Shown here: one piece after another, positions 39,300 to 53,577 of the stretch | How the letters are laid out: the number at the start of each line of letters is the position of its first letter | Position numbering within the stretch: position 1 is the stretch's first letter | Source of the DNA: Vespula vulgaris | Lineage: Eukaryota > Arthropoda > Insecta > Hymenoptera > Vespidae | Direction: 5' to 3' | DNA: 64,000 bases | Assembly: GCF_905475345.1 (NCBI RefSeq) | Contig: NC_066588.1 | Span: forward strand, 6,030,001 to 6,094,000 | Notes under the pieces: model-generated | Databases searched by the model: none | What the model saw: only the letters and a program-made list of their open reading frames with translations | Told to the model about the DNA's origin: nothing | Program-made: the position numbers and the translations under genes

Positions 39300-42200
39300 A
39301 AAAATGCATCCTCAACAGGAAAGAACCAACGAAGAAGTCAGTTTTAAACTGCGAACAGTGATCTCACGAGGAATGAAAGATGCATTGAATGTACTTCGAC
39401 AAAAGAGACAAATATTTAACGATATCTTATCGTTTCTTACCATGTATATAAACGCGAGATTGAACGAAAAGAAAAATAGTAAGTATATGACATTTTGACA
39501 ATATCGTTTATAGACTCGATAACTCGAAATATTTCGACTTGAGATATTTTCGAGATAACATGAGCTAATTAATCGAAAAACTGCAAGGGTCATTCTGATT
39601 TTATGTCTATTTTTACAATCACCTAATCCGTCGAATTTCAATGACATGGAAAAAGATAAAAGGGATCTCATATGTACATATATTTCGAATTCGGTGAATT
39701 GATATCGAAAAAGGAAACTGACATCATTTTGGCTACAATTTCACAACGTAGCTTTGCAGTTATTGCATGGAAAAGTGGAAGTAAAAATTCCTAATTAGCG
39801 GCCAACTCTGGTTGTTAAGCTCCGCGCGTTGTTTCGACCGTTCCGGTAACAGATCTTGCCTTCTCGAATCGGACAACGGCTCGACGTTTAACCTACATTT
39901 CCGGGGAAATGCGTGTTAGCTCGTGTCTGGGAATAATTAGACTCTTGCCAAGCTGCCGGCAACGTCGTTCCGAGCTGACTCGCTCTTTTTATTGCACATT
40001 GCGAACTGTACAGTCATCTGTTCCCACCAAAATATTACATTCTAACGTATGGTTTAACCGCAAAGCAAAAATTTAATAAAAGCGTTAAGGTATAAATATC
40101 GATTTAAAATCCTACTAGATCGACAAAATATATGCGTGTAATATTGTTGTTCGTTTTTATCGTTAATATTAAACTATATATATGTCACGATCGTTTTGAT
40201 GAGAAAAAAAAGATCGTACCACAAAGTGTGCTTCTTCCAGCGTAAATTATTCCTTCCATAGTGAATTTTCTCCCTTTTCTTTCTCCATCTCACTCTCTCT
40301 CTCTCTCTCTCTCTTTCTTTCTCTTTCACACTCTCTTTTTCTCTTTTTATAATCGCTCGCGAGTATCACGGCTGAAAATCTGAGATGGTAGGCAGAGCCG
40401 CTATAAAAAATCTTTAACCTGTCCTATAAGGGAGTTTGCATCGCGTAATTTCCACTCGGCTTACTTCCACCCTCATCGTGCGCGCTCTTCTCCTAACCTA
40501 TGGGGTATTCCCTTTAGTATTATCCCACAGGCTGACCAACTCGCGTTCTCTTCTCACCCTTAAAGCAAAGCAGGGCGCCAAAGAGAGACAGAGAGAGAGA
40601 GGAAGAGGGACGAAGAGAGAAATCGTCTGTGACCGAAGCGTGGATAAAACGTTGATCGTCGAGTACGGTACGATGCAAAAGAACATAACCGCTGCTGTTG
40701 CTGCTACTACAACTCGACGCTTTTTTTCTTCTTTTTTCTTTTATCATTTTTTTCTTCAAATTTTAAAATACCAGTTTCCTCGATGTTTCCAGTTTGATCG
40801 ATACAAACTATGAACTGCTCTCTTTACCAAGCTCGCTTTTCGTTACCTCGTTAATTAACGTATCGATGAATAATAATATTCTTCTATACGGTTTGAATAG
40901 AAGAAAAATAAAGAAGTAATATAAAAGATTAATGTTTTATAAATTGTCTACGAGAAATTTATAATTTTCATGCAAAGTGAAAAAGAAGAAAAAGAAAAAA
41001 AATATGCTACCATTGCCGCACAGAGGAACCGGCAAACTTGGAGTCTCTGCAAAACCACAGAACTAATTCTAGCCGCACGCGTACTGGTTACCCCGCTAAA
41101 TGTCTCAGTAACTCAGCTTGAGGTAACACTGAACATGTCCGAAACAGTTTCCGAAACAGAGACGTAGTTTAGCATGTCTCATGGCGTAAGATAAACACAC
41201 ATGTGCGTAATGTACGTGTATATTGGATGTATTATATATCTACATGTTTTTTAGACAAAAAAAAAGAAAAAGGAATTGAATAAATGATAGAAAATTATTT
41301 TACGTTTTTCAATAATAATATAAAGTTCGATAATTTTGACGAAATTACATTTTTACATTTGTTTCTCGTTTCTCAGCACATCGTTTTCAAGCCGATTACA
41401 AATTTGCTTTGAACAGATTTACCATGATAGAGATCGAACGTGGAACATGTAGTCTCGTTATCATCGCTAAAATGTATCTGTCAATATTTGTTCTATCTGA
41501 ATATTCCATTTATGACTATTACTAGTCCTATTACTAATACCACGAGAACGACCTAATAGTGTATTATTACAATTTCGTGCATCGAAATATGGATCGATAG
41601 AGTGAAATGTACGCTAATATCGTAGCACTCTGTGTCCGTGCGTGACCATCAAATTATGTGAAATCATAAAACGCATCCGCGAATCGCAGCCCTTCTCTTC
41701 CTCCAACAATCGAACATTATCGATCTAATTCATATTCAGAAAAAAGAAGAAGAAGAGAGAGAGAGAGAGAGAACTGAGAAGAGAATAGAAAAAGGAAATG
41801 AGAACCAGAGCTCTATAAATCAATTACGCGATTTTAATTAGAACCGCACGGATTTATGTGAGTAACGGTAGAAGAGGAGTCTTTTAATATTCCACCTTCA
41901 TTATACCGTAATATTCGTCGTTCGTTAGGTAAAACCGGACAATGTAGCACGACGTTTCCGTGCTTAACAGAGGCGACTTGGTACTGCTTCTCTCTCTCTA
42001 TGGTAAAATGGCACGCGTCTCATTGCTCGCAGCTCGGAACTTGCTGCTGACAGGTCACTTAGAAACATACCTTTCCAAGAGCATTTACATACTTACAAAA
42101 GCTCTCGAGTTATCACCATAATAGGTTTGAAAATGATGCCGATGTATAATACCTATCGAATGGCCCTGACCGTAACTTGAAACTTTAAATCGACCCGTTA

Positions 42201-42780
42201 ATCGAATAATATAACGAACAATTTGGATTAGCACATTGAATGGTGTAAAAATCGCTAGTATCTAACGTTCGATGTTAAGATAAAAGAAAGAAAAAAAGTA
42301 TCTTAAAAAGTATCGAATGACGTTCAATATAGAAGATTTAAAAGACTCAAAGTATAGTTCCTGACAAGAAAAACGATGAATGTTTCTATATCTTTTATCT
42401 ATAAAAAGTTATATTAGATAAATATCTTATTGTCTTTATCATGCAAGATCTTTAGATTTCTTTCAGATTCTTCTTCTTCCTACATACGTCAAGTCTCGAT
42501 TCTATGTTTCGAACGACTCGAAAAGTTTCTTCTTTCCTTCCGCGCGTAATTTTTCACCGACATCTTTTATGTCAGACGTAAGGCAGCAGCAGCCAACAAC
42601 GACGGTTGGTAGCGGCACACCCATAACGATATCGCGGTCACCTTTTTTGTCGGAGAAATTTATGGCGCGGTAATAGAGGGCAAATTAGAACCACATGACT
42701 GGCTCCACCATCAATCTCTTCTACGCCTCCCACGGCCGATGGGGCTTCCTCTCCTTTTTCATTTTCTTTCTCTCTCTTTC
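39300..42780. other. Spacer without a recognisable gene
   Basis: The interval is mostly AT-rich, with a CT patch at 40287-40336 and a short GA run at 41757-41772. Open frames are short and unremarkable. Confidence 0.6.
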
Positions 42781-42784
<4 letters not shown>

Positions 42785-42818
<34 letters not shown>

Positions 42819-42823
42819 TCTCT
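42785..42823. repeat. (CT)n tract
   Basis: CT run with TTTCTC units at the right end. Confidence 0.9.
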
Positions 42824-43311
42824 GTATTTCTCTCTACCTACGAATAAACTAAACTCGTACCGAAATCATTTTGAAATTCTTTTCGAAGTTTTTTTCATTT
42901 GCACATACATAATATCAAATCGGATACTACAATGTATTTATAAATTTAATTTCAAATATTTCTCTTTAATTCGATTTTAATGGAAATACCAATGATTACG
43001 ACGGACCTCTGAAACAAAATTGAATGAATTGTTTACATTTTCATTGTTCTCTTTCTGACTTTGTTTTTCGAAGAAAAGTATTAACGATAAAAACCATGCG
43101 TTTGTGAAAATGGAACGGTCTTAAACGTATTCGAGATTCTATGAGTTCTGAAGCTTTTTTTATGGAGCATATAAATTCAAAGAAAAGTACAGAAGTAGTC
43201 GGTGCATTTCGTAAAGACTGTCGACGCTAATTAGTAAGATCGTTGCTAAGCCTTCTTTCTTCTCTCTCTTTCTCTCTCAAAATACCTTGATCCTTTAATA
43301 ATTTTCAAGCG

Positions 43312-43315
<4 letters not shown>

Positions 43316-43349
<34 letters not shown>
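43316..43349. repeat. (TA)n microsatellite
   Basis: A pure TA run. The interval 43350-44240 has no supported gene. Confidence 0.95.
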
Positions 43350-43351
<2 letters not shown>

Positions 43352-44692
43352 TATACCTAACTTATTTGTAATTATGAAGTTCCTTCGAGAAGTTGCTCGA
43401 TTAACCAATCAGAATCCTTCCATACATTTTAGAAGAAGCCAAGAGAGAGAACATCTAGAATTTTCAACTTCACAAATTTACGGAAGGATTTTCCAAGGAA
43501 ACCTCGCTTAGACGATCATAGAATTTCATCGGTCGGGATTACGTCGCGATTTTCGACGATTCGCTAAGAAAACCGGATGCTGGAATATCTGCTTCGCTTT
43601 GCTCGCTTTCTAGCAGATTATTTCGAAGCCAACGCACTTTGGTAGAGCTTCGATGATCGTACAGCAATTTTATTCTTATCGTTGGTTTAATACCAAATGC
43701 GAGAAATACAGAGCGAGTTTCGTGCTACATTCTACTAATGAAATATGTTTTCCCGATATTTCGAGGTATTGCCGGTGGAACGATTTATCTTCTTACTCGT
43801 GTACCACACTTACCCTCACACATACACATACTATTGTATACATACACGTGGCGTAATACGATAATGAAAAAATCCTGTGCGGAGTTCGGAATAAGTGTTG
43901 AATATTGTTTTCCAGAAAAGGACCAGCAGACCGCGCCTAATTGAAAATGTAATGTCCGATTTATATCTACGCTTTTGGTTGAACGAATGTGACTTCTAAA
44001 AATAAAAAAAAGAGAAAAATAGAAAAAGAAGATAGAAGAAAAAAAAGGAAGCAAATATAAAAATAATAATTAATAAATAAAGAGAGAAGAGAAGTTAATT
44101 AACTAGATTAGTCAACCCGAAGAAATTTCATGACACGAAGTCGATCTCGTCTAAGAATACTTTATATCTTTCCTTTGGAAATGAACGAATTTATTTTGAA
44201 GGAAAAGGTGAGGAGATAGAAGGGGTTTGATTTCTCAGGTTCAACGAAAGAAGAAGAAGAAAAAGAAGAAGAAGAAGAAAAAAAAGGAGAAAGAAGGAGT
44301 AGAGAACGAAGTGGGGGAAGAAAAACAGAAGCGAGTTCGCGATAGGTGGCCTCGATTCTCGATGAAGATCCACTTTACGCCGAGAAGAGGATTTTCCAAC
44401 TACTTTCCGACTGGAGATCGAAGGGCTATGGTAGTGGGGGTTGAGATGAGAGTAGCAGTGGGAGTGAACGTGGGAGAAAGAGAAACCGAGGAATCCCTCA
44501 TTCCATTAGAAACGAAAATTCCTCGGAAATGCTTCGATTTCAGATAGGACTTTCTCGTCTCGTGCATGTGCCGGATATATCGCGTGCTTGGTAGTATCGT
44601 TCCACTTGACCGAGGCTACGGAAAGAGATGCTTTCGTAGCGCAAGAGGAGGACCTTCTTCGGAAAGAGGTAACACCGGTGATATCCGGAGAA

Positions 44693-44693
44693 G

Positions 44694-44752
<59 letters not shown>
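44693..44752. repeat. (GA)n microsatellite
   Basis: About 60 bp of GA with one GG interruption. An AAG-rich run lies upstream at 44249-44284. Confidence 0.95.
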
Positions 44753-44756
<4 letters not shown>

Positions 44757-45369
44757 AGAAGAAAACAGACGAGCGCACTCAGCAAGGGATACCGAGCTGT
44801 CTCTGATCTGACACGGCAGGATTACCTTCCAGAGAGAGGAAAAACGCGTACGGCCTTCCAGAAAAGAATGAATGGAAAGAACAGAGTATCCTCTCCTTCT
44901 CCTCTCTTTTTCTTGGTGTGGGACTGAAATAAAGAAGAAAACAAAAAAAAGAAAAGAGAACGTACGATGGCCTGTTTTCCCACAGGTTTTCTGTCTCGCT
45001 TTTCCTATTTCCAAGATATCTAGTACTTTTTCTTGGCGAAACAAACGATGCCAATCGTTTCATATTCGTCTTCGTATTTCTTTTTTCTTTTTTTCTTTTT
45101 CTTTTTTATCGACAAATAATATCTTCTTCTTTGACCTTTTTCATACTAAAAAATTGAACATTGTTCCGATTAATCGGAAAATGTCCAAAGTCGGGACAAA
45201 TCGCAAAACCGAATTTCACATAGAACGAGTTTGATTAAATCCACTCGCTACGTGTTACCGCGACCAATTAACTCCTCATTATGTTATTTTCATCAATTTT
45301 ACGCTTGTGCAGGCACTTAGATTAATGGTGCTCTGGCTGGTTGCGGCAACTCACATATATGTAGATATA

Positions 45370-45372
<3 letters not shown>

Positions 45373-45421
<49 letters not shown>

Positions 45422-45452
45422 CGTACGTACGTACGTATGTAGGTATGTATGT
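45373..45452. repeat. (TA)n, (ACGT)n and GTAT repeats
   Basis: TA to 45415, then four ACGT units at 45421-45437, then GTAT-like units. ACGT is self-complementary, so this tract can fold on itself. Confidence 0.9.
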
Positions 45453-46693
45453 ACCCTGAACGAATTAAAACAAAAAAAACGAGGTTCCGGCAATTTACAC
45501 TCGGATTTACGATTCTCGTATCGTAGCCTTTTATACGACCCACCAGCACCACGCGAGTTCATATACGTGCGTACGTATGAAAATAGCGGTCGAGCTTTTC
45601 TACTCTCCCTCTTTCTCTCTCTCTTTCTCTACCATCGTATAGTCGACTTTATTTGGTCTCGTATTTTCAAAAAATGTAGAACGCAGTAGGAAATTGCACA
45701 GGGATTCCACGTGAAATTAGTCGGAATATTATTACGTGTGTACTTACTCCCTATTCATAATATATATATAGTAATATATAATATATGAATCTAATAAAAA
45801 GAAACTATCATTGATTTTAATTGATTCTAAATATAAAAACTAAGAATCCACTCAAAGTTTTCATATTTTATAAATATAGAATTATGAAATAATTCGATCG
45901 GATAGAAGTTCGAATATCTTACGACGGTTTCACAAGGTTTCTATAATGAATTTAAATATTCATAACAATCCTACGTTCGTTAATGGATCTTAATACATAG
46001 GAAATTTATACATTTCCACGTATCTATACATCGCGAAGAAAAGACCGTATAAATGCACAATTAGTAAAAGGATTTTGGATTTGGCGGTGCTTCGTTGGAC
46101 TAGCATGACGAATACGGTCGTATTAGCAAATCGTCAAATGCCTTTTGTCGTCGAGTACTATTCTATCTCTCTTCCTCTAGCTCTCTCTCTCTCTCTATCT
46201 CTCTCTTTCCCTTTCACAAAAGAATTTGAGAGAGCAGCCACGCGATTCTATTCGCCGCAACAAGCTTTAATCTGCTTAGTCGCATTCCGACCGCGTGGGA
46301 AACTGCGCTCGTGTAACTAGATCGCGAAATCTAGTATGTCCTCCCTAAAATCGAGGCCGTGTTCCTGTCCCAGTGAAGTATGGCACTCTGTCCGCCCACG
46401 ATATGTCAACGGAGCCGCGACTACGGATTTAAACACGCTTGGCATCGCGCTCGCTTGCAACGTCGTGTCTTCTTTCTCTTTTTCTTTTTTCACTCTGTGT
46501 GTCTGTGTGTTCCCTTTTTCTCTCGTTCTTCTTTTTTTATTACCTCCGACCCTTTACCCTTCGTGAAGAGAAAATCGTTGTAACTTTGCACCCTCTTAAA
46601 CTCCGACTAACGAGGATATATATCTTAACGGTGATAACACAAAGATAGTTGCCTTTTAATCGAGTAAAAGGAACTCGTCTCGTGTGAGAAACT

Positions 46694-46722
46694 CGAGACG
46701 AGACGAGACGAGACGAGATGAG
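46694..46722. repeat. (GAGAC)n pentanucleotide repeat
   Basis: About five GAGAC units, the last one altered to GAGAT. Confidence 0.9.
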
Positions 46723-46949
46723 ACCAGACTTAGACAAGACTTTGTCCGATGATTGATATATCGACGTAAGAAATATAAATATTCCAGACACTTTTCTCAC
46801 ATTTTTTTTCATTTTTTTTTTTTTTTTATAGAAACTGAACGAAACAACTAATCGGAGATTCTTGATTCTTTTCCAATAGAAAGGAAGAGAAAATTACATG
46901 CGCATATCTTTATTTATTATACGTATACGTAGATATTTGTTTAAATAAG

Positions 46950-46973
46950 GTTATCGGGTCTTATCCCGATAAC
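46950..46973. repeat. Perfect 9-bp hairpin
   Basis: GTTATCGGG at 46950-46958 pairs exactly with CCCGATAAC at 46965-46973 around a 6-nt loop. Confidence 0.8.
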
Positions 46974-47327
46974 GTATAGTGGTATATATACAAGTACGTA
47001 TTTCATTGGCAGAACGAGGCCGCGTTGATAGGGTAACAGATGCCCTGGTAGATACACGATAAACGTACACACTCACTCACTTCTCAGAAAGGCTGTCACG
47101 AAAACACGGCGACCGATAAAAGACCGACTTACTGATCTTGACGATCCACTGCGTTTTCTCCCACGATATTTAAATTCACCAACGTATCCTCGATTCGATA
47201 TCCGTCATATCTCGATGTTATTTCTTTTGCTTTTTCGATTAAGAAAAGAAAAAACAGGGAAATAAAAAAGAACGCTTCGTGCTCGTTCCGTGGAGAACTT
47301 TAGAAAATGTCAAAATTTCGTCGGATC

Positions 47328-47375
47328 GTTCATTCGTTCGTTCGTTCGTTCATTCGTCTAACAGAAAAAGAGAAA

Positions 47376-47407
<32 letters not shown>

Positions 47408-47408
47408 C
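47328..47408. repeat. (TTCG)n and (GAC)n repeats
   Basis: TTCG/TTCA units at 47328-47356, then a GAC array at 47376-47408 that reads as poly-Asp on the plus strand. Confidence 0.9.
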
Positions 47409-47699
47409 AAGCTTTTCTCAACGACTAATTCGATGCCATCTCGAAAAAGAGAGCACACAGTGGGTCGAACGGTGAGGTCGATAAAGGTTCACCGTGCTAA
47501 CTGGATCAAGGATGTGTATCACAGAAAAGTAGGATAGCTCGTTTCGGTAGTAGTACTTTGCTCCGATCCTTTTCTCGTCATCATCCACCAACACACACAT
47601 ACACAGAGAAATGGGCATACACATACGTATTTAGTCGAATCCCCTTCCCTCTATCTATCCACCTACCTTTGGCGCTCACCGAAAACGGTGGACTTTAGC

Positions 47700-49097
47700 T
47701 CTCTTCTTTCCATCCTAATCTTCCTCAACCTGCTTCGGTGTATTTCGCTCGATTGCAGTTTTTACCGGGGCAAAACCACGTTGTTGGCAAGGTAGGAACA
47801 GCGTAATACCGGATACGGCTTATCCGAATGCTGATAGAGCCCAAGAGGGAATCCTCCGTAAGCACGCCCGTAGTAGGCTTACCGCGACTTACGGGCTGCC
47901 TTTTCCTCCGCAACCATCCTCTTCGCCACCCCTCTTTACGTTGCTATACCAGCAACATCTACCTCCCATTTTGCCCCTCCCTCAAACGGTGAATTCGAAA
48001 GCGGAAAAATGTTTTTCCAGATTACAAAACGACGAGAAAGAAGAGGAGGTGGAGGATGCCTTGCATCGTAGAAAACGATCGTATATACCTTCCCTCATCC
48101 TCCCTCTTGCTTTCTACTTCCCTTCTTAATCCATCACCGACTAAACGCTTCCGTTCCTTTCCTCTCTCCCTGCTTCTTTCTCTCTCTCTCTCTTTCTTTC
48201 TCTCTTTCTTTCTCTCCCTCTCTTTCTTTTCCTTACCCTTCTCGTTCTAGGTAAGAAGAGGTCAAGGAGAGCAAAGCCGAGTTTTCCCTCGAGTCTTCGC
48301 GCTCTACACTCGGTGCGAAATTTATTAAACCTACCCCCACTACTAACGTCTGGTGGCGAGGCAAATATTCGAATAAATATCTTAGATGCTCGTGTAGGAA
48401 GATAGAGAAAAAGAAAAAGAGAGAGAAAGAGAGGGGGAGAGAAAGAGAGAAAGAGAGAGGAAAAGCTTTAGGTTACTTATCTTTTTCTCTTTATCTCTAT
48501 AAAGGCAACGTCTAAAAGGGTTAATAACTATCTAGAATATACGAATACTGATCAAAGTAGATCTCCTTCCACGATTTATTATTCAAGGACGTTCTCGTTA
48601 TTCACTGTCGGAACGGTAGGTACAGTAAGAGGAATGGTTAAAAGGCAAAAGAAACGACATAAAATCCACGGTAACGTTTTCCCCTTTTCTCCCTCTCTCT
48701 CTCTCTCTCTCTCTCTTTTACTCTTTCTCATAGGGAAGGACATATTGAACGCATTGCGCCCATAACGATCGCCATTCAACTTCCGGACAAATTACCGCTT
48801 TTTCAATTATCTCCCTGTTCTCTGAGCAAGTCGAGATCCACGAGTCCGGAAAGTTCCACTTCGAAGGGAAGGGAAAAAAGAAATAGAGGATCGAGAGGGT
48901 AGTTCCTTTTGCAGAGAAGACGCGCTAGAGTTTAAACTTCGGTAGAAATAATTCTTAAAACGTGGGAAAGAGAAGTGAAGATGTAGTATTTTCTTCTCGT
49001 TAAAGTTGCATCGGCTGCTGCTTCCAAAGCATACGTTGTCAAAAAGAGAGACAAGGACACTCGATACCAGCGACACTAGCAAAGTGAGATGTAGACA

Positions 49098-49142
<45 letters not shown>

Positions 49143-49372
49143 CGAGTGAGAGCAGTGAAGCCGAAAGTAGGTGGTGGAAAAGGAGGAAGAGAAGGAGGAG
49201 AGAGGAAACTCAAACGACGTTGCCACCAACGTACGTGCGGTATACGTCTTCCCTCGAATTCATCGTTCCTCGTGGACAAGATTAATGACCGGAAGGAATA
49301 TGGGTCGCGTGAATTCACACTCGATAAAATTTGCAGCCCGTCTCGTTCTACCATTTATACGTACTGCTCTCT

Positions 49373-49414
<42 letters not shown>

Positions 49415-49781
49415 CCTCCCTCTGAAAATATAACTTGCCTTCACCACCCACATCCGTCTAGTATAGCTACAACCATCCCTTCATTTGCACCGGTAAATAC
49501 GTGTATTGGAGATATGTTATGTCTTATATGCTATATCCCTCTTCTTCTCTCCTTCCCGCTCTATTTCGATCTCCCGACCCTTCGTCCATTCCATTTCGTT
49601 GAACGAATCGACGAGACTGGTCTCGACTCGAGGAAATCGCAAATCCGAAAACACCTTCCTCTCCTTTAAGATATCGACCATCCCCAAGCCAAGTTCTCAG
49701 ATTTGTGGAACGTCGAGACGATAGGAAATTCCGTGCTGGAATTCGAAGAATGCGATACCCTTGCCTTACCTTTCTTGCTCG

Positions 49782-49827
<46 letters not shown>

Positions 49828-50250
49828 ACTCTCTCTTTCTCTTTCTCATCTTCTCTCTTTTTATTCGTTTCTCGCGCATACGATGTGCCTTCGTAATTTC
49901 GTGTTGCGAATGTATACGAAGATATCTGGAATAGAAAAGCCAAGGGAAGACGCGTGCAATGTTAGACATTAGTCTAAAGTCGAAGGTAGAAAGCTTTTCC
50001 TTCGTAATCGTAGAACGACGCCATGCGTAAACGGTGTTGTTCGAAGGATTTAGCCGAACGGTCGAGCACTTCGTAGAGTTAAATGACAATTCTAGGAAAA
50101 TAGTTTTCCGCCTTATTCCGTGAGAGTCGTGAGACTTCTCTCCCGAGGCCTTCGAGATATATCTTCAAGTTATAATACCGTTTTCCGTATCCCCTTGAGT
50201 GAAGTTTCCAACGGGACGTAGAAACGCTTCGTATACTTCGGCTTCTTCGC
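47700..50250. other. Spacer with several CT/GA tracts
   Basis: CT or GA tracts at about 48175-48230, 48411-48455, 48692-48717, 49098-49138, 49378-49417 and 49789-49845. The open frames derive mostly from these tracts. Confidence 0.7.
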
Positions 50251-50252
50251 GA

Positions 50253-50277
50253 AATATATATATATATATATATATAT
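50253..50277. repeat. (TA)n microsatellite
   Basis: A pure TA run followed by a short GA run. Confidence 0.9.
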
Positions 50278-51349
50278 GTAAGTGAGAGAGAGAGAGTCTT
50301 AAAGTGACGTGCTTGAGCTCATTATAGTCACGCACAGAGAATAATGTTATTGTTGAAAAGAGAACGCCATTGTTACGACTACTAATAGGAAAGAAAAAGA
50401 AAACTATTGTTGTTATCGTCTCTTCGAAAATGGCTCTGAAAATAAAGATTCAACTCGAATAAATACGCTCCGATGAATCGAAACTCGTATATTTGTTGCA
50501 AAAATGTCGACCTTTTATATTTCTCTTTTTTTACAATTAAATTTTGTGTTACTAAAGTATGAAACGAAAGTAAAGTACAAAACGAAAATAAATTGTCTAC
50601 AAAAAAATGAAATTATATTCGATATATTATATATATTTTTTCGATATTACGAATATCGTGATAATAAACGTTTATCAAAGTAAGGATTTTATTCTTCCAT
50701 TAACCGATAGTGATATCTTCTGTATGTTTATGCGGATAGTACTAACGCCGGCAGCTCTCTGTCAATCCGTCGTTTGTGAAAGACTCGAACATCGAACAAA
50801 AGAAATCGTTTTGCGAGAGCCCCGATAACAGACAAAGGACTCTAGGAATAGGACAGATATCGGTTGGATGGCTACAGTACGAACTCTTGTCCGTTGTCCA
50901 TGACAATCCAAGTGTAATTATACATAGAGGAGAGTAATTGGCATGCCTGAAACACATCCGTCACAACGATCTGTCGCTTTTTCTTTTCGAAACTCGTCAA
51001 AAACATCAAAGATATATATATATTTTTTTTCAAACTTTTTGAAACGAAAAATCACGAATAAACGCACTTTACTTTTTCATCTTCGATTTAAATTTGATCT
51101 AGATCGTAATAAATGTTTCGAAACATCGAAAACATTATATAAATTGTTTATATATGTATTCGAAAACATTCGAAAAATTGTCGATCGTTCCTATTACACA
51201 ATCGTCTATTTCCATTCCGAATATTTCATATTTACTATCATCGATAATTCTTGTTCCCTTTTCGAGCATCAACAATCGCATATTCCAATGTTCACGGCGA
51301 GTTTCACATGAGAGAGGTCGGATTAATATAATTTATTAAAATTCTCTTA

Positions 51350-51480
51350 CGCCGAGATGGCCGCTAATTAAAACTGAGAGATTTGCATCGATTATAATGT
51401 AGCGCTAATTAAAAGAGACTTATCCTGGCATTGCATTAAAATGTAAATCAAATCTCTCCGGGGGTCATGTGCATCCTGCT
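51350..51480. other. Complex block with repeated CTAATTAAAA and an octamer word
   Basis: GCTAATTAAAA occurs twice, near 51363 and 51403. ATTTGCAT, the complement of the POU octamer ATGCAAAT, lies between them at 51381-51388. The spacing and variety of homeodomain-type words suggest regulatory DNA, but this is inference from motif words alone. Confidence 0.25.
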
Positions 51481-51577
51481 GCTCACTCGAACCAATCTAC
51501 GAACGGAATGGGACTTGATGGTTTCACAATGCGCTCGGCACACCGCTCGAATTGGCTTTGCTTTTATTAAAATCGAC

Positions 51578-51660
51578 AACGATATCGATGGAGGAACGTT
51601 CGATCGAGAACAACGATATCGATGGAGAAATGTTCGATCGAGAACAACGAATGGAGAAAG
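51578..51660. repeat. Short 34-bp direct repeat
   Basis: Two near-identical copies of a segment running from GATATCGATGGAG to CGATCGAGAACAAC occur in tandem, with the beginning of a third. Only a few substitutions separate the copies. Confidence 0.85.
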
Positions 51661-52299
51661 TAAAACCATAAATAAAACGAATAATCGATTTTACCGAAGC
51701 TATAACCTTGTACTATAATTATACATTAATACAAAAATATTCCATTGAATTTACCACATAAAATACAATTTGAAAATTTCGATTGGAAATTTTCGATTCG
51801 CACTCGTTGATCATCATCATGACCATTACAAAAATTTACAAGAGGAACTAGAATTTATCATCTATCATTTAATTTCGATCAAACTCAACAACTATTAGAA
51901 ACGAATGAAATCCTACGTAAAGAGTTTAAATTTTCATCATCGTCTCGTATCGCTCATTGATCATTCGAAATACGAAAAGTTCATTTCACACTAATAAACG
52001 CAAAGCTATGTTTAGAGGTATACCCTATACTCTGAGACGGCGTCTGCATTTATGGCGAAAAGCTATATTTTATCAAGAATATTTGCAGTTCCTGAGTAGT
52101 CGCAGACATGTTCCATGAAGCTTGCGAATCCCAAGCTTACCCTGTTAATTCTAGCAGAATAAACTTTTGCAAAATCGGTACGGAACTCAACCTTAAACCA
52201 GACTTAAGTTCCATCACGCTCGGACGAGCTTACTGCAAGCTACAAGCTGCCGTTGCTCTACCACTGCTGCCGTTGGGAAGAAGATACTGAGAGAGCTGA

Positions 52300-52547
52300 G
52301 AAGAGAAGAGAAGAGAAGAGAAGAGAAGAGAAGAGAAGAAGAGAAAGAGAAGAAGAAAGAGAGAGATGGGAATAGCTCCAACAGAATAGAAAGAGAAAGA
52401 GAGTGTTCGCAGAAAGATATAATCCTGCTGTCTCGGAAAGTTAAGTAGACTCAAGTAAAATCAAATCTGGCACCTTTACTCGACGAACGAACGAACGAAC
52501 GAACGAACCAACGAACGAACGAATGAACGAACGAACGAACGAACGAA
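52300..52547. repeat. (AAGAG)n and (GAAC)n repeats
   Basis: AAGAG units at 52300-52338, then an imperfect GAAC/CGAA array at 52482-52547 with single-base variants. Confidence 0.9.
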
Positions 52548-53544
52548 GAGATTCCCGACGGCGCGTGGACGAAATTACAGAGGCAATTTCATACAGCTAA
52601 ACTTACGATCTTCCTATACGAATGTCGTTATCAGACGTTCCGTACATCCAACGAACAAAGTTTCTCTCGGTGCTAAGGAAAGTCCTTCTCTCGCTTTGTA
52701 ATCTCTTTCCTAACATCCGACATCTCTTACCTTCGACTACTATTAATTCAACGAGAACGAAAAATCTTTTATTAAAAAGAAAAAAAATTTATTCGTCTCG
52801 ATCAGAATCTAAAGTGATTGCAAACAAACGCCATTTACTTTCATTAAATGCACATTCTCTGTAACATATATATATAGATACATATATATGTATGTGTGTG
52901 TGTTATTCTATATATTTTGGCTAACATTGTTAAACTTCAAGGCTCCATAACTCGATGAAATACGAATTAAAGGATATTTCATGCTTGTTGAATTCACATC
53001 GATATTCTTTACAACTTTTATTAAACCTTAAAATATCGATTTTAATAAAAACAAATCGTTACAACATTCGTATCTTCACAACAGTGCCGTTTGTGAAACA
53101 GTTGCAAATAATATAATAATTTCCCACGAGAAAATCTGGCAATTTTAGTTTTTCGAAATATTCGTTTATAAAACCAATAGAATCGGAAATAATTGGCCAC
53201 GGTGTTTGAAAAGCGAGACACCGGGTATATCAGTCGGTAAATGAAGACTTTATCGAATTAAAGAAAAAAAAAAGAGAAACGAAAAAAATAGAAGAAAAAA
53301 AAAAGAAAAATGCAAAGAAATTATCGGAGATTGGAAGTTGGCTATGAATCGTTTCCAAACAAGCAAGTACGTTATTTGTTCTCGCTACCGACGATGGTAG
53401 GGGAACGGCTGAAAAATAGCGTCGGTGATTGATCCGGCGAGCTAGCTCCAGCAGCTCGTCTGCGTCCAAGCGTCGTTTCGTAATTATGCAAATCCGCTTT
53501 TCTGCTGGAGCACCACATACATTTTTCTACGGGTTGAACCGAGC

Positions 53545-53577
53545 GAGAAGAGAAGAGAAGAGAAGAGAAGAGAAGAG
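53545..53577. repeat. (AAGAG)n pentanucleotide repeat
   Basis: About six AAGAG units, the same motif as the array 1.2 kb upstream. Confidence 0.9.
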
